This document shows, one piece after another, positions 60,131-64,000 of a stretch of DNA of 64,000 nt (its first letter is position 1; each line of letters starts with the position of its first letter). The DNA is from Eudromia elegans (taxonomy: Eukaryota > Chordata > Aves > Tinamiformes > Tinamidae), in the NCBI GenBank assembly GCA_003342815.1, contig PTEX01000011.1, forward strand, positions 1,652,363 through 1,716,362, given 5' to 3'. The translations under genes were made by a program, and so were the position numbers. The notes beneath the pieces were generated by a model. The model was given only the letters and a program-made list of their open reading frames with translations. It did not search any database and was not told the origin of the DNA.

Positions 60131-63100
60131 TATAAACACGAGGGCAGATAGGGAAAATGAGAGCAGCTGAGAGCCTCCCTAGGAGCACTGCGTGAGGACA
60201 TTGGCAAACAAAGTGTCAGGAAACAGTGTCACGTCCCTTCTCTCTCATATGACTAAAGTCACAGGGGGCCTCACAAGTCACGTGGAAAACCATATAAGGA
60301 ATAAAAACAAAACAAAATCCAGAAATTGCTACTGGGAGGCGGGGAAAAGCCCTTCTTCTGTTTGCTTCCAGAGGCCCATCACTCTCCAACACAGATCAGC
60401 TCCAGAGTCCTTCAGCTCATGATACCTGAAGATGTTTGGCGAGAAGACAGCATCACATTGGTCACACGCAATGGGTCAGCCCAAAGCAGGATTCTCCACA
60501 GCAGAGAACTCTGGAGACTTCAAGGGTACCAGTACCTACAGCTTGGCTGCACTGCTGAACATTTGCAAAACTTCTATCCTCTGTTCCTGGGGCTCACACT
60601 TATCAGAAAGCTCTCTTATTTCCATACTCAATTTTGAACTGAAATTGACTTCTAAACACTGTCTTTTTCAGGGAACCAGTAAACAACATAAACAAAGCAA
60701 GAAGAAACACGGAGAAAGCTCAGGATATCAGAAGGTTAGGAAGCACATAGGTCTAGTGGCAGTAGACAGAAATAGTTTTTGGCACTTTGCTCCTTCAGTT
60801 TCATCATGAGTGCTGCCTCTTGCACTTTTCTACACAGTAAACATCTGGTAATGAACTTTGGTACTATTGCTGTTGTTTTTAATGGTTCATGATGGGAGCA
60901 GATATATACCCTGTTCTGTGAGCACATAGGAAGGCAAACTACATTGTCACCACTCCCCTCTTCCATTCAAGTTACATCCCAGAAAGAAAGCAAGTGTGCT
61001 AAGAGGGTCACTTACTGTCCTTTTAGCATGGAGATCAACAGGTCAGGTGATTTTACATTGTTCTGGCTCTTTCTTCCTGCATAAAAGTATCAAAGTATCA
61101 ACAGATAGAAAAAATGAAAGCCAGAGAAACAGCAAGGAGGGGCTGAAAAGCCATGGGTGGGACAGGGTGGGCAGAAAATGCATCAGGAAAGACATTGCAG
61201 AATCCTGCCAGCAGCTGGCAGTGCTGATGCTGCTACACATGGAGGGCAGCAGATGCACTGAAAAGGGATGTAAAAGAAATACAGCGAACAAAGAAAGGAA
61301 AGGTGGCACCTAAGGCCTGTGTCATTGAGACTTGCCTCCATTTTGAACCTACACTAAAAGTTTCAAAGGAGGACGGTCTGCAATATCTCTTGAGTGTTCT
61401 GCAACACATCTCCCAGCAATTTTCTAGCAGATGATCTGGGGTGATTAGCACATGGGGTCATGCCTTTTATTGTTTGCACAGCAATTTGGTCAGGTGGGGT
61501 TTATTCATAGGCGCTACCTAGCTTTGTTTTAGTAACTGCATGCAGCAGAGTAAATCTGCTTTTACTCAGCCTCTCACTTAGTGAAGAGCAACCTTGTCTG
61601 TGTTCACAGAAGGCCTGTGTCCTCGTCGGTAGCTATTTCAAACCACAGCTCCTAAGCAAAGCAAACACAGGCTTCCGCTAGGCCCTAGATTCCAGGTCTG
61701 GAGTCTTAGACAAGAAATCAATTAAATTATCATAACCAGAAGAAGAAAAAAAGACCCAAATAAAAGCATGGAGAAAATGGATCCAAAATGACAGAAAGAT
61801 GAGTAAAGAACACAGCACATTCTGGGAACTGTGGTGTGTACCTTTCATTAATCCTTTACTCCAGCTAGGGGATATTAAACATTTTAGCCATCCCTTGCAA
61901 AACCCTTAACATTCACTCTAAGTTTAAAGAGTATCCAGTTGCTAACTTGGTAAGCACCGTGATTCATTTACAGTTGCAAATTTTATTTCCTAGCAAGATC
62001 TTTCCTCTTTTTCAACACTCAGGTTTACAATAGGATTAAAGCAGGGAGCTGCTTTGTTGTTTATATAGAAGGCTACAGGCACTGAAGAAAAAATCAAGAA
62101 AAGGACCAATGCAGCACATCACCTGGAAAGAGGTTGCCAGTGCTGAGCAGCTTCAGCAACAAATTGTCAGAACTAGGAAACAAACAAACAGTGCTAAGAA
62201 CCATTGATTAAAGTTCTTAGCATTCCTCTACTGACATTAGAACAGAAATACTTCTAATTACCAAAGAAGTTTAACTTTTAACCTAGTGAACAAGCATCTT
62301 CTGAACTACACGGAAGACATTCCAATGCCACCAAAAAATATCGAACCATCCCACCTGGGGAAGGACATTTGCCATCCTTTCCATGAGAGTCCCAAAGTCA
62401 GTGGGCAAATCCACCCATCCTCGTTGTGACTGAGGTGTAAGGAAGCTTGCAAAGACGCCTCCGCACACGTGATAGAGCAGTTTGGCACCTGGCGCCAGCT
62501 GCTGAGTGAATTGAACAAAAAAAACCAAACCAGAACAAAGATAAAGACAGCACGGTCACCAGATGAACAAGCAATGCCCTTGGTGATCACAAAATCCCAG
62601 TACCCCATCAAACACAGCTCTCATATCAAAGCAATACCCTGCACCAAACTAGATACTCCTCCATCAAAGATATACCACTGTAATCGCAATGGTGACCGAT
62701 TAAGGCCTCATTCATTACAACAAGATTTCAGCTATTTCTGAGAGATCAAGCTAAAACTCATGGTTTTTCAATGGAGGCCTCTGCACTGTACACTATTTTA
62801 AAAGCTGGATGTCTACAAAGACATCTATAATCTCTCCCAAATGCAAGGCTCTCCATACATGCTGGAAAATAGCTGCACATTTTACTATAAATTGGAGCTG
62901 GGTATTTGGAAGTCAGAGAGCTGAGCAGGTGAGAAAGGAAATGCAGCAAATGCTAATGCTGCTTGTTAGGCACAATCACACAGCACATGGACTGGAAAAT
63001 GAGGTTAATTGCTGTGTTTGTAAGTAGCATGAAAACAAAATGCAAGGTGTACTTAGTTTGCATTTTAATGGGCTACTGTTTGAGGCTTAAGCACAATTTA

Positions 63101-64000
63101 CATATTGCACAACATTCTGTGCAACTGTTAAGAAAATTGCTGTATGCAGTAGGGATTGTGTCTAATACAATAATTGTCTCCTGATTGCAGAATGGATGCA
63201 AAACTTAAAAATCCAAAGCAATGTGATGCTAATGGCAACTGGAAAAAAAATGACTTTAAAAAAAGAGAAAAGCTTTCCTTGATATGCAACACATAACAAA
63301 GGGAATGAACTGAGCTTTGGGGACACACGTGAGAAAATTGACAGTTTACCATTTAGTATGTCCCAAAAAGGCATTGGATTTGTTGCTGTTGTTTTTTGTT
63401 TTGCACTGAATAAAGTTTATAATATCAGGAGCAGTTAAGAAACAGAGCATGATAACTGGGCACAGTACAATCTGAATATAGCTGCAGTGTAAAAAGTACT
63501 AATACATGCTCAGTACTTATGTATTTTTCCCACTTACTTAAATGAGGACTGCACTTGCAAATGAGCATGTATTATTCCCAAAGTCACAGGAAAAGGCTAA
63601 GTGACTTAATGCCACACAATAGATACGTGAAATCCACACACAACTTTGGTTCTGTGATCCCAGTCTTCATTCTGCCTCTGAAACAGAGCTGCTCGACCTA
63701 CTCATAAGAATCATTATTAACATGGCTTTTGAAGTGCTTTTGGACTAGGGAGTCATGTCTGACATTCCTGCTTTGTTTGAAAGTGTTCAACCATTGACAT
63801 AAACCAGAAATCTGATAAGAGCATAGATACAAAATACATATCACAAATACTTTATCTTGTATTACCAACACTTTAGCATTGATCAGAGAAGTGAACTGGC
63901 ATTAGTTCCTCCTTGGAAGAAACTGATTTTTTCAACAGAAAAATTGGGCAAATAATTAAGTTTTTCTCCTCCTCTTTTTCCTCTTCAACAGTTCTTCTAC
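60131..64000. other. Upstream of CYP4V2; no gene recognised
   Basis: In mammals FAM149A and TLR3 lie upstream of CYP4V2. I looked on the minus strand for their 3' exons and found none, so they are farther away or rearranged. Open frames here are short and lack domains. Confidence 0.5.

Noticed and set aside
60002-60139. In-frame upstream Met extending CYP4V2 by 46 residues
   Set aside because: The extension is Pro/Ala/Gly-rich without similarity to CYP4 proteins, and the downstream Met gives the family's usual length and membrane anchor.
60131-64000. Possible FAM149A or TLR3 3' exons upstream of CYP4V2
   Set aside because: No leucine-rich repeats, TIR motifs or other recognisable coding exons on either strand.

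Overview
The window looks like nuclear DNA of a bird. It carries five intact multi-exon genes and the 3' part of a sixth, all with short GT-AG introns. It also holds remnants of CR1 LINEs, alternates between AT-rich stretches and very GC-rich blocks, and has one prekallikrein/factor XI type gene. A non-avian reptile is not excluded. I see no prokaryotic gene, CRISPR array, tRNA, rRNA, retrovirus or LTR element.

Layout. (1) 2-1221, plus: 3' part of the C16orf46 homologue. (2) 10498-18234, minus: ATMIN (ASCIZ), four coding exons, with a CpG-rich promoter near 18.2 kb. (3) 19328-25319, minus: CENPN, ten coding exons, with a CpG-rich promoter near 25.5 kb. (4) 28679-31948, plus: FADS6, six coding exons, in a GC-rich block of about 10 kb. 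(5) 34.05-34.8 kb: an unassigned CpG island with a possible minus-strand first coding exon. (6) 35044-46659, minus: a KLKB1-like gene (prekallikrein/factor XI ancestor), 14 coding exons. (7) 49847-60001, minus: CYP4V2, 11 coding exons. The last 4 kb hold no recognised gene. For every gene I rebuilt the exon chain by hand; splice phases close and lengths are near the human orthologues (ATMIN 791 aa, CENPN 346 aa, FADS6 366 aa, KLKB1-like 629 aa, CYP4V2 523 aa).

Relations. ATMIN (transcription factor and ATM cofactor), CENPN (kinetochore) and C16orf46 are neighbours in human 16q23. CYP4V2 and KLKB1 are neighbours in human 4q35. FADS6 lies in human 17q25. No shared pathway is implied; these are vertebrate synteny blocks. 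The main surprise is that three blocks meet within about 10 kb (25.3-35.0 kb). CMC2, expected beside CENPN, is not recognisable, and an orphan CpG island sits at the second junction. This is either a real lineage-specific rearrangement or a chimeric assembly, and the sequence alone cannot decide. A single unresolved base lies at 37205.
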